From Streptomyces globisporus (GTDB lineage: Bacteria; Actinomycetota; Actinomycetes; Streptomycetales; Streptomycetaceae): a DNA stretch of 64,000 nt. Position numbers and translations under genes: made by a program. Position 1 is the first letter of the stretch. Every line of letters begins with the position of its first letter. Below the pieces are notes generated by a model. The model was not told the DNA's origin, made no database searches, and was given only the letters and a program-made list of their open reading frames with translations. The stretch lies in contig BMTG01000004.1 in the NCBI GenBank assembly GCA_014649555.1, positions 434,001-498,000 of the forward strand. The letters are read 5' to 3'. Of the stretch, positions 43,397-50,198 are shown piece by piece.

Positions 43397-43689
43397 TCAC
43401 TCTCTCCGCAACGGACGTCCTCGACTGCGAGGCGTGCTGGAACGCCCCGGTCACCGCCGCCCGGCAGACCCCCGCCGGTCGCGACCTGCTCTGCGAGAAG
43501 TGTGCGGAGGGCGATTACCCGCGCCGCGTCGACCTCTTCCCGCCGTTCGGCATCTACGGCCTGACGCCCCGCAAGCTCCTGAACGACGGCCGGCACGGCA
43601 GCGGCTCCCCGAAGCTCCCTCCGAACCCGGGCCCGCCGCTGCCCAACCCTCCCCCGGCCCCGTCACCGCCGGGAACGCCACCGGTGTAA
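43393..43689 (+). CDS. Small zinc-ribbon-like protein with Pro-rich tail
   Basis: A 98-aa protein. Residues 10-40 contain two C-x2-C pairs (DCEACWN and LCEKCAE) that suit a single zinc site. RRVDLFPPFGIYGLTPRKLL follows, and the last 30 residues are Pro/Gly-rich (PPNPGPPLPNPPPAP). GGGAGG precedes ATG 43393, which overlaps the 16-aa ORF. No function can be assigned. The 156 bases 43690-43845 after it hold no further gene that I can support. Confidence 0.65.
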   Translation: MITLSATDVLDCEACWNAPVTAARQTPAGRDLLCEKCAEGDYPRRVDLFPPFGIYGLTPRKLLNDGRHGSGSPKLPPNPGPPLPNPPPAPSPPGTPPV

Positions 43690-43845
43690 GGCCCGGCGCT
43701 CCCGCCCTGCACGTACCCCTCGACGGAAACCCGGGCCGTTGTCAGTACCCCTTGCTAGGTTGCCTGGTGGTTGCAGACCGGTCAGACCTTCGAGGTACGC
43801 GGTCAAGGGGGGTGGGCACAAAGGTCCCCGGGAGCCACCTCGGGA

Positions 43846-44763
43846 CTATGTTGGAAGCCGTGGATTCCCACCCCCCTCATCCTCCGTGAGCACAGACAGC
43901 CCTTCGGCCAGTTCCCTACAGCGCAGGCGGGCCGGGGAGAAGTCGTAGGGCATTTTGCCGGTGGCTTCCAACACCGTCATGACCCTGCCGGAGTCGGAGC
44001 CGGACTCGTTCTCGCCGTCGTCGCCGGTCTCAAGGTGCGAAGTCTCCCAGGCGTCGAAGAGAGCATCGTCGTCCTCGTCGAGGCCGGACTCCTCGATGAC
44101 GGCGTGCAGGGCGCTTTCGAAGGCGCACCGTTCGGCGGCCACTTGAGCCACTCGCGGGTCGTCGACGGCGACGCTGTCGTCGAGTGCCTCCTCGGCGGCG
44201 TCGATGCGATCGGACTCCTCCCGCAGAGCGGGATGTGTGGCCAGGGCGACGAACCGCGTGGCCTGCACGGCTGCTCCGAGCGGTCCGAAGATCCGCTCGG
44301 TGACCAGGAGAGTATCCAGGTCGGCCTGGCGCAGGGAGCCCTCGGACAGGCCCTTGAGGCGGTCGGTCACCAGGTCGGACAGCAGTCCCCTTCGGCTGCC
44401 TTCGACGCGCATCCGCTGCACGGCGGTCCGTTGGCGCCGCAGTTCCGCCTCTTGCGCGGCGAGGGATCCCTCCACGCTCTCCAGGACGGGCTCGATGCCG
44501 TCTCCGCCCTGCGCGTCGGCGGGGTCCTCGGCGAAGGCCTCGCGGATGTCCTCCAGTGCGATCCCGGCGTCCGCCATCCTGCGAATCCACAGCAGGCGGA
44601 TCATGTCCTCGTACCCGTAGCGGCGACGGTCATCGCCACCCCGCTCGGGCTCCGGGAGCAGGCCGATCTCGTGGTAGTGGCGGATCGCCCGCGGTGTGCA
44701 GCCGGCAAAGGCCGCCGCGTCGCCGATTCCGACCTGGCGAGGCGGCATGAAGGACACGGGCAT
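43846..44763 (-). CDS. MerR-family regulator with long C-terminal domain
   Basis: A 305-aa protein from ATG 44763 (GAGGAAAGG upstream). The MerR HTH is VGIGDAAAFAGCTPRAIRHYHEIGLLPEPERGGDDRRRYGYEDMIRLLWIRRMADAGIALEDIREAF. A coiled-coil follows (ESVEGSLAAQEAELRRQRTAVQRMRVEG), then about 170 residues of acidic helical sequence (ESGLDEDDDALFDAWE) with no metal-binding Cys set, so the effector is likely organic. It lies 120 bases downstream of the HNH nuclease on the same strand. Confidence 0.9.
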   Translation of the reverse strand: MPVSFMPPRQVGIGDAAAFAGCTPRAIRHYHEIGLLPEPERGGDDRRRYGYEDMIRLLWIRRMADAGIALEDIREAFAEDPADAQGGDGIEPVLESVEGSLAAQEAELRRQRTAVQRMRVEGSRRGLLSDLVTDRLKGLSEGSLRQADLDTLLVTERIFGPLGAAVQATRFVALATHPALREESDRIDAAEEALDDSVAVDDPRVAQVAAERCAFESALHAVIEESGLDEDDDALFDAWETSHLETGDDGENESGSDSGRVMTVLEATGKMPYDFSPARLRCRELAEGLSVLTEDEGGGNPRLPT

Positions 44764-44883
44764 GAGAGGCCTTTCCTCGAAGGGGCGAGACGTGAGTCCA
44801 CCGGACCACATGCCGCTACGGAAGGTGCAACTCCCTCCCCCTTGGACCGTGGGCACGGGCCGGGCAACACAGCTTGGGCACGG

Positions 44884-45864
44884 TCACCAGGTGGCGACGG
44901 TCGCTGCATGGTGGTCCGCGACGACAGCCCGGTCCATCGGGGCATCCGGCGGAATACGCAGAGGCACACCGGCCAAGGCGCTGTACACAGCGTGACCTGC
45001 CAGGCTCGGTGCGACGTGCACGACCAGCTCGGCGTCGATGGCGAGCAGACCGCTGTCGAACAGACGGTGCACGTCCGAGCGCAGGATCAGCCCCTCCTCC
45101 ACACGGTGTTGCTCCGTTTCGGCGAAGGGGCGCAGGTGGGCTGCCTCCAGGACCTCGGCCGGCGCCGCGCCGGTGACGGCGCAGATCAGCCCGTACTCGC
45201 GTACCAGGGCACGGCGGAACCCATCCTGGCCACGTCGCACTGCGGCTGCCGATCTCCGGCGTCCGCCCGGCAGCTCCTGCGGTCGAAGTCTGTCCGCACG
45301 ACGGAGTTCACGACGGCCCGGAAGGCGGACTCCCCGGGCATCGATGGCGGTCAGGGTTCGGCGACGGTCCATCTTCTTGATCGACTGCTGGTCGGACCGG
45401 CTCAGGCTGAGCTCGCTCAACTGCGTCTTGTCCAGACAGCCGTCCAGAGGCTGCCAAGTCCCTCCGTAGTGCGCCCGGAAAGCAGTGACGCGGACGGTTT
45501 CAGAAGTCGGGGTGTCGAAGGCGTTCTTACAGCGACTGCACCAGAACCGGGGCAGCATGGTGGCTCGCTCTTTGAAGCCGGTACTTGTGCAGAAGGGGCA
45601 TCGGCTGCGGACCTTCTCCTGGTCGGGCAGCACCTGGAGAGCTTCCACATACCCCGCCCCGAGGGCTTCCTTACCGTTCCGTACCACCACCAGGTCACCG
45701 ACCGCCACGTGTTGGTGGTTCCCTACGGTCGAGTCGTAGCTGTACGACTCCTCGATGATGTCCTCGTAGCCGGAGTTTCCCTGAAACTGCCGTTCCTCCC
45801 CGGTCACGAGAAAAGACCATGCCGTGCCAGGGGTGTTCGGTGCCGCGCTCTCCGCCTCCGTCAT
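44884..45864 (-). CDS. HNH endonuclease with PUA/EVE-like front and zinc ribbon
   Basis: A 326-aa protein from ATG 45864 (ATG 45876 and upstream GTG/TTG are alternatives; none has a clear ribosome site). Residues 10-80 (GTAWSFLVTGEER, EDIIEESYSYDST, VAVGDLVVVRNGKEALGAGYVEAL) read like a PUA-superfamily module, the fold of EVE and SRA domains. Next is a zinc ribbon RCPFC...FWCSRCKN. A central basic region and then an HNH nuclease close the protein: CAVTGAAPAEVLEAAHLRPFAE, EGLILRSDVHRLFDSGLLAID. The layout fits modification-dependent restriction enzymes, which sense a modified base with the N-terminal domain. The domain call at the N-terminus is by eye only. Confidence 0.75.
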   Translation of the reverse strand: MTEAESAAPNTPGTAWSFLVTGEERQFQGNSGYEDIIEESYSYDSTVGNHQHVAVGDLVVVRNGKEALGAGYVEALQVLPDQEKVRSRCPFCTSTGFKERATMLPRFWCSRCKNAFDTPTSETVRVTAFRAHYGGTWQPLDGCLDKTQLSELSLSRSDQQSIKKMDRRRTLTAIDARGVRLPGRRELRRADRLRPQELPGGRRRSAAAVRRGQDGFRRALVREYGLICAVTGAAPAEVLEAAHLRPFAETEQHRVEEGLILRSDVHRLFDSGLLAIDAELVVHVAPSLAGHAVYSALAGVPLRIPPDAPMDRAVVADHHAATVATW

Positions 45865-45944
45865 GCTCAGGAGCATACGAACGACCACGGACAACGAGCC
45901 CGGCGGTACTCACCGCGGGGCCCGTTGCGTGTCGTCGAAACCTT

Positions 45945-45963
45945 CGGCCGGGAAACACGGCCG
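45945..45963 (-). terminator. Weak hairpin after glnA2
   Basis: CGGCCG (45945-45950) and CGGCCG (45958-45963) form a 6-bp self-complementary stem with a 7-base loop, 17 bases downstream of the glnA2 stop on the minus strand. Confidence 0.4.
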
Positions 45964-45979
45964 CTCAGGGATCCAGGAG

Positions 45980-47341
45980 TTACAGCACCGGCAGCAGGTT
46001 CTTCAGCTCGAAAGCGGTGACCTCGCTGCGGTACTCCTCCCACTCCTGCTTCTTGTTGCGCAGGAAGAAGTCGAAGACGTGCTCGCCCAGGGTCTCGGCG
46101 ACCAGTTCGCTCTTCTCCATCAGCGAGATGGCCTCGCCCAGGTTCTGCGGGAGCGGTTCGATGCCCATCGCGCGGCGTTCGGCGTCGGAGAGGGCCCAGA
46201 CGTCGTCGTCGGCGCCGGCCGGGAGTTCGTAGCCCTCCTCGATGCCCTTGAGGCCCGCGGCGAGCAGGACCGCGTAGGTGAGGTAGGGGTTGGCGCCGGA
46301 GTCGATGGAGCGGACCTCGACGCGGGCCGAGCCGGTCTTGCCGGGCTTGTACATCGGGACGCGGATGAGGGCGGAGCGGTTGTTGTGGCCCCAGCAGATG
46401 TACGAGGGGGCCTCGCCGCCCGCGCCGGCCGCGCGGGAGGAGCCGCCCCAGATGCGCTTGTAGGAGTTGACCCACTGGTTGGTGACGGCCGAGATCTCCG
46501 CCGCGTGCTTCAGGAGGCCCGCGATGAAGGAGCGGCCCACCTTGGAGAGCTGGTACTCCGCACCCGACTCGTAGAACGCGTTGCGGTCACCCTCGAAGAG
46601 GGAGAGGTGGGTGTGCATGCCCGAGCCCGGGTACTCCGAGAACGGCTTCGGCATGAACGTGGCCTGCACGCCCTGCTCCAGCGCCACCTGCTTCATCACC
46701 AGGCGGAACGTCATGATGTTGTCCGCCGTGGAGAGCGCGTCCGCGTAGCGGAGGTCGATCTCCTGCTGACCCGGGGCGCCCTCGTGGTGGCTGAACTCGA
46801 CCGAGATGCCCATCGATTCGAGCATGGTGATCGCCTGGCGGCGGAAGTCCATGCCGACGTTCTGCGGCGTGTGGTCGAAGTAGCCCGAGCTGTCCGCCGG
46901 CGTCGGGCGGGTGCCGTCGACCGGCTTGTTCTTCAGCAGGAAGAACTCGATCTCGGGGTGCGTGTAGAAGGTGAAGCCCAGGTCGGACGTCTTGGCCAGG
47001 ATCCGCTTCAGGACATAGCGCGGGTCCGCGAAGGACGGCGAGCCGTCCGGCATCAGGATGTCGCAGAACATCCGCGCCGTGCCGGGAGCCTCCGCGCGCC
47101 AGGGCAGGATCTGGAAGGTCCCCGGGTCCGGCTTGGCGATCATGTCCGACTCGTAGACCCGTGCGAAGCCCTCGATCGCCGAGCCGTCGAAGCCGATGCC
47201 CTCGTCGAAGGCCTGCTCCAGCTCGGCCGGGGCGACGGCGACGGACTTGAGGAACCCGAGGACGTCGGTGAACCACAGCCGCACGAAGCGGATGTCGCGC
47301 TCCTCAAGGGTCCTGAGGACGAATTCCTGCTGCTTGTCCAT
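45980..47341 (-). CDS. glnA2: GlnA2-type glutamine synthetase-like enzyme (gamma-glutamylpolyamine synthetase)
   Basis: A 453-aa GSI-fold enzyme. The beta-grasp has FVRLWFTDVLGFLKSVAV; the catalytic barrel has PEIEFFLLKN, SHHEGAPGQQEIDLRYADAL, PSGMHTH-like GSGMHTHLSLFEG and NRSALIRVPMY. The adenylylation loop NLY-DLP of true GSI is absent; the region reads EEGYELPAGADDDVWALSD. In S. coelicolor the orthologous position is SCO2241 (GlnA2), which glutamylates polyamines rather than making glutamine; I infer the same. AAGGA lies 8 bases before ATG 47341. Confidence 0.9.
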   Translation of the reverse strand: MDKQQEFVLRTLEERDIRFVRLWFTDVLGFLKSVAVAPAELEQAFDEGIGFDGSAIEGFARVYESDMIAKPDPGTFQILPWRAEAPGTARMFCDILMPDGSPSFADPRYVLKRILAKTSDLGFTFYTHPEIEFFLLKNKPVDGTRPTPADSSGYFDHTPQNVGMDFRRQAITMLESMGISVEFSHHEGAPGQQEIDLRYADALSTADNIMTFRLVMKQVALEQGVQATFMPKPFSEYPGSGMHTHLSLFEGDRNAFYESGAEYQLSKVGRSFIAGLLKHAAEISAVTNQWVNSYKRIWGGSSRAAGAGGEAPSYICWGHNNRSALIRVPMYKPGKTGSARVEVRSIDSGANPYLTYAVLLAAGLKGIEEGYELPAGADDDVWALSDAERRAMGIEPLPQNLGEAISLMEKSELVAETLGEHVFDFFLRNKKQEWEEYRSEVTAFELKNLLPVL

Positions 47342-47596
47342 TGCCACATCCTTGCAGTTCAGACGGTCCGTGCACCACCGCCCGGGGTAGGGGGACACTT
47401 CAGTATCGCGACCCGGGATTTCCCCCAGATTACGCACACGGTGTGAGAGAGAGCACTCGGCCACCCACTACGATCGGCGACCGAGCAGCGGTCGGCTTCG
47501 GTGCCTGCTTCCTCTCCGGCTTTACGCCCGTCCGCGCACCCCGGTCCACGGACCGCTCTCCCGTCTCCCGGCCCCTTCGCAGAAGGACTCCACGAC

Positions 47597-48277
47597 ATGA
47601 GCTTCGCCCCCCGGTCCCCCCAGCCGCAGGCCCCCGCCCCCGGCGCGCGCTCCACCCGCAACCGGGCCATCGCCATAGGGCTGAGCGCCGCCGTCGTGGC
47701 CGGTCTCGTCGCTTTCGGCTCGTTCATGCTGCTGGACAACTCCGCGGCCGACGAGAAGTCCGACAACGCCTCGGCGGCCCACGACGGCAAGCACCCGGGC
47801 GGGCACGGCGACGCCAAGGGCGGGGCCATCGAGGGGCTGAAGTCCTGGGACGCGGCGAAGCTCGGCCGCCAGCATGTGGCGGGCACGGTGGACTATCCGA
47901 TGAAGCCTCCGGTCGGCGGCGACCACAACGCGTCCTGGATGAACTGCGACGGCGACGTATACGAAAAGGCCCTCCCGGACGTCAACGCCGTCCACTCCCT
48001 GGAGCACGGCGCGGTCTGGGTCACGTACAACGGCTCGGCCGCCGAGGCGGATGTCGCCGCGCTCGCGGAGCGGGTCGAGAAGACCCCGTTCACCCTGATG
48101 AGCCCGTACGCCGGCCAGGAGGGCGCGATCACGCTCAGCGCCTGGGGCAAGCAGGTCACCGTGGACTCCGCCGACGACCGGCGGGTGGACCAGTTCCTCA
48201 CCGAGTACGTCCAGGGCGCCCAGACGCCCGAGCCCGGCGCCCCCTGCACCGGCGGGCTGGCGACGGTGCCGCAGTGA
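47597..48277 (+). CDS. Membrane-anchored DUF3105 protein
   Basis: A 226-aa protein with one N-terminal anchor helix (RAIAIGLSAAVVAGLVAFGSFMLL) after a Pro-rich cytosolic start. The DUF3105 domain has VDYPMKPPVGGDHNASWMNCDG, LEHGAVWVTYN and TLMSPYAGQEGAITLSAWG. The conserved His and Cys suggest metal or redox chemistry at the outer face. ATG 47597 has AAGGA 10 bases upstream. The stop overlaps the DUF305 gene by GTGA. It diverges from glnA2. Confidence 0.9.
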   Translation: MSFAPRSPQPQAPAPGARSTRNRAIAIGLSAAVVAGLVAFGSFMLLDNSAADEKSDNASAAHDGKHPGGHGDAKGGAIEGLKSWDAAKLGRQHVAGTVDYPMKPPVGGDHNASWMNCDGDVYEKALPDVNAVHSLEHGAVWVTYNGSAAEADVAALAERVEKTPFTLMSPYAGQEGAITLSAWGKQVTVDSADDRRVDQFLTEYVQGAQTPEPGAPCTGGLATVPQ

Positions 48278-49026
48278 CGGACTCGACCGACACAACCGGC
48301 ACCACGGACCGCACGGACCCGGCCGCCGGTGTCGAGCGGCGGAAGACCGCACTCGTGCGGTGGGTGGCCGGAGGCGCCGTGGCCCTCGCCCTGCTCTTCG
48401 CCGGGGCCGCCGCCGTCGCCTCCGCCCGTGAGGACGGTTCGCCGCCCCGCGCGGCCGATGCGCCCGCCCCGGACTCCGCCGACGCCGGGTTCGCCCGGGA
48501 CATGGCCGTCCACCATCAGCAGGCCGTCGAGATGTCGTTCATCGTCCGCGACCGTACGGAGGACGAGGACGTACGCCGTCTCGCGTACGACATCGCCAAC
48601 ACCCAGGCCAACCAGCGCGGCATGCTCCTCGGCTGGCTCGGCCTCTGGGGGCTGCCCAAGGTCGCGGGCGGTGACCAACCCCCGATGGCCTGGATGGGTG
48701 GCGGCGAAGGCGACGGCGGGCATGAGCATGGTGGGCACCATCCCGGCGGTGGCAGCGACGGTGACGGTGTGCTCATGGCGGGGATGGCTTCCCGCGCCGA
48801 GCTGGAGCGGCTCGGGCGCCTCGACGGCCGGCAGGCCGAGGTCTTCTACCTCCAGCTCATGACGGACCACCACAAGGGCGGCGTCGCCATGGCCGAGGCC
48901 TGTGCGTCCCGGTGCACCGTCCCGGTCGAGCGGCGGCTCGCCCGGGGCATGGTCGAGGGGCAGCAGTCCGAGCTGGGGCTCATGCGCGACATGCTCACCG
49001 AGCGGAAGGCCCGGCCCCGGACCTGA
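48274..49026 (+). CDS. Membrane-anchored DUF305 protein, His-rich
   Basis: A 250-aa protein starting at GTG 48274 inside the DUF3105 stop (GTGA overlap). An anchor helix (WVAGGAVALALLFAGAAAVAS) leads to a DUF305 fold with duplicated His-His motifs: FARDMAVHHQQAVEMSFIV and LQLMTDHHKGGVAMAEAC. Between them is a His/Gly-rich loop (GGHEHGGHHPGGG). DUF305 proteins are ferritin-like and often occur with copper-handling genes, as here with the multicopper oxidase 1.2 kb downstream. A copper-binding role is an inference. Confidence 0.9.
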   Translation: MTDSTDTTGTTDRTDPAAGVERRKTALVRWVAGGAVALALLFAGAAAVASAREDGSPPRAADAPAPDSADAGFARDMAVHHQQAVEMSFIVRDRTEDEDVRRLAYDIANTQANQRGMLLGWLGLWGLPKVAGGDQPPMAWMGGGEGDGGHEHGGHHPGGGSDGDGVLMAGMASRAELERLGRLDGRQAEVFYLQLMTDHHKGGVAMAEACASRCTVPVERRLARGMVEGQQSELGLMRDMLTERKARPRT

Positions 49027-49183
49027 GCCCGGGGCCACGGCCCGGACGACGCGCGTCAGCTTGAGTCCCTGCGTCGGCGCACCCGAACGGGTGATTGCGG
49101 TCGCGCGTGCGTCCCCCGCCGATGACGATGGGGGCGCTCGGGGCCGTACGGCAGTGCCATCGGCACGCAGGAGGAAATCCCCC

Positions 49184-49609
49184 ATGACGACCGCCAAAGA
49201 CATCATGCACAGCGGGGCCCGCTGGATCCCGGCCCACGAGACCCTCGACCGTGCGGCGCAGCTGATGCGCGAGCACAACGTGGGCGCCCTGCCCGTCTCC
49301 GCCGACGGCGACTCGGACCGGATGGTCGGCATCATCACCGACCGCGACATCGTCGTCGGCTGTGTGGCCAAGGGGCATGACCCGTCGAAGGTCACGGCGG
49401 GCGATCTCGCGCAGGGCACGCCCCGCTGGATCGAGGCGGAGGCCGATGTCGACGCGGTCCTGGAGGAGATGCAGACGCACCGCATCCGCCGACTGCCCGT
49501 CGTCGAGAACAAGAAGCTGGTCGGCATGATCAGTGAGGCCGACCTCGCGCAGCACCTCACCGAGGAGCAGATCGCGGGCTGGGCGGAGAAGGTCTACTCC
49601 CGCAGCTGA
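49184..49609 (+). CDS. Two-CBS-domain protein
   Basis: A 141-aa cytosolic protein made almost entirely of two CBS domains: KDIMHSGARWIPAHETLDRAAQLMREHNVGALPV, MVGIITDRDIVVG, then DVDAVLEEMQTHRIRRLPVVENKKLVGMISEADL. This tandem binds adenine nucleotides in other proteins and resembles stress-induced CBS proteins of actinobacteria. GGAGGAAA lies 9 bases before ATG 49184. No enzyme domain is attached; the partner is unknown. Confidence 0.92.
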   Translation: MTTAKDIMHSGARWIPAHETLDRAAQLMREHNVGALPVSADGDSDRMVGIITDRDIVVGCVAKGHDPSKVTAGDLAQGTPRWIEAEADVDAVLEEMQTHRIRRLPVVENKKLVGMISEADLAQHLTEEQIAGWAEKVYSRS

Positions 49610-49691
49610 GAGGCACCGTCGTGAGAGTGGCAGCTGCCCGGTGTCCCTGGTCCGCTTCGGCGGGAGGGTGCCGGGCCGCCGTCCGTCCGTA

Positions 49692-49706
49692 TACCCGCCG
49701 GGGGTA
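49692..49706. promoter_or_regulatory. CsoR-type copper operator
   Basis: TACCCGCCGGGGGTA is an inverted repeat TACCC-n5-GGGTA, flanked by A on the left. This is the known layout of actinobacterial CsoR sites. It lies directly upstream of the DUF6153-multicopper oxidase pair and would place it under copper-responsive derepression. Confidence 0.65.
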
Positions 49707-49708
49707 GG

Positions 49709-50128
49709 GTGGCCCGCGTGGCGGGCAGGACGCGGAGCAGGAGCGTGACGTACGGGCAGCTGATGCTGTTCGCCGCTCTGCTGTTCGGCATCGTCACCAT
49801 GCACACGGTCGGGCATCCGGCCGAGCACGGCGGATCGGCCGCGATGTCGGCGGCATCGGCGTCTTCGTCGGCCGCCATGGGCGAGCACTCCGCGCCCCAC
49901 GACTCCCCCGGGGCCGATGCCCCCATGAGCGGCATGGACCCGCTCTCCGTCTGCCTCGCCGTCCTCGGTGTCTGGGGCCTCGCCCTCGTCGGCTTCTGGC
50001 TGCTCGGGCTGCGCGCCGACGGGCGGCCTCTCGGTACGCCGGTGGGGGCGGGGCTCCTGCGCGTGCTGCGGCCGAATCCGCCACCCCCGATATCGGTGCT
50101 CGCCAGCGTCTCGGTGCTGCGCATTTAG
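49709..50128 (+). CDS. DUF6153-type small membrane protein
   Basis: A protein of up to 139 aa with two predicted helices: LMLFAALLFGIVTMHTVGH and LSVCLAVLGVWGLALVGFWLLGL. The first holds a Met-His pair followed by HPAEH, and the linker holds further Met and His (MGEHSAPHDS, APMSGMDP), which would suit copper ligands. The N-terminus is uncertain: GTG 49709, 49718 and 49745 are possible, and the last is most compatible with a promoter at the CsoR site. It precedes the multicopper oxidase by 70 bases. Confidence 0.75.
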   Translation: MARVAGRTRSRSVTYGQLMLFAALLFGIVTMHTVGHPAEHGGSAAMSAASASSSAAMGEHSAPHDSPGADAPMSGMDPLSVCLAVLGVWGLALVGFWLLGLRADGRPLGTPVGAGLLRVLRPNPPPPISVLASVSVLRI

Positions 50129-50198
50129 GAGTGGGCGTCTCACCTCCGCCCCTTCCCGAAACCACCGGATCACCCAGTACTTCAGAGGTGTCTTCAGC

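Noticed and set aside
43690..43845. Attachment site or tRNA remnant at the edge of the small-gene cassette
   Set aside because: No cloverleaf, no matching direct repeat on the other side of the patch and no integrase were found.
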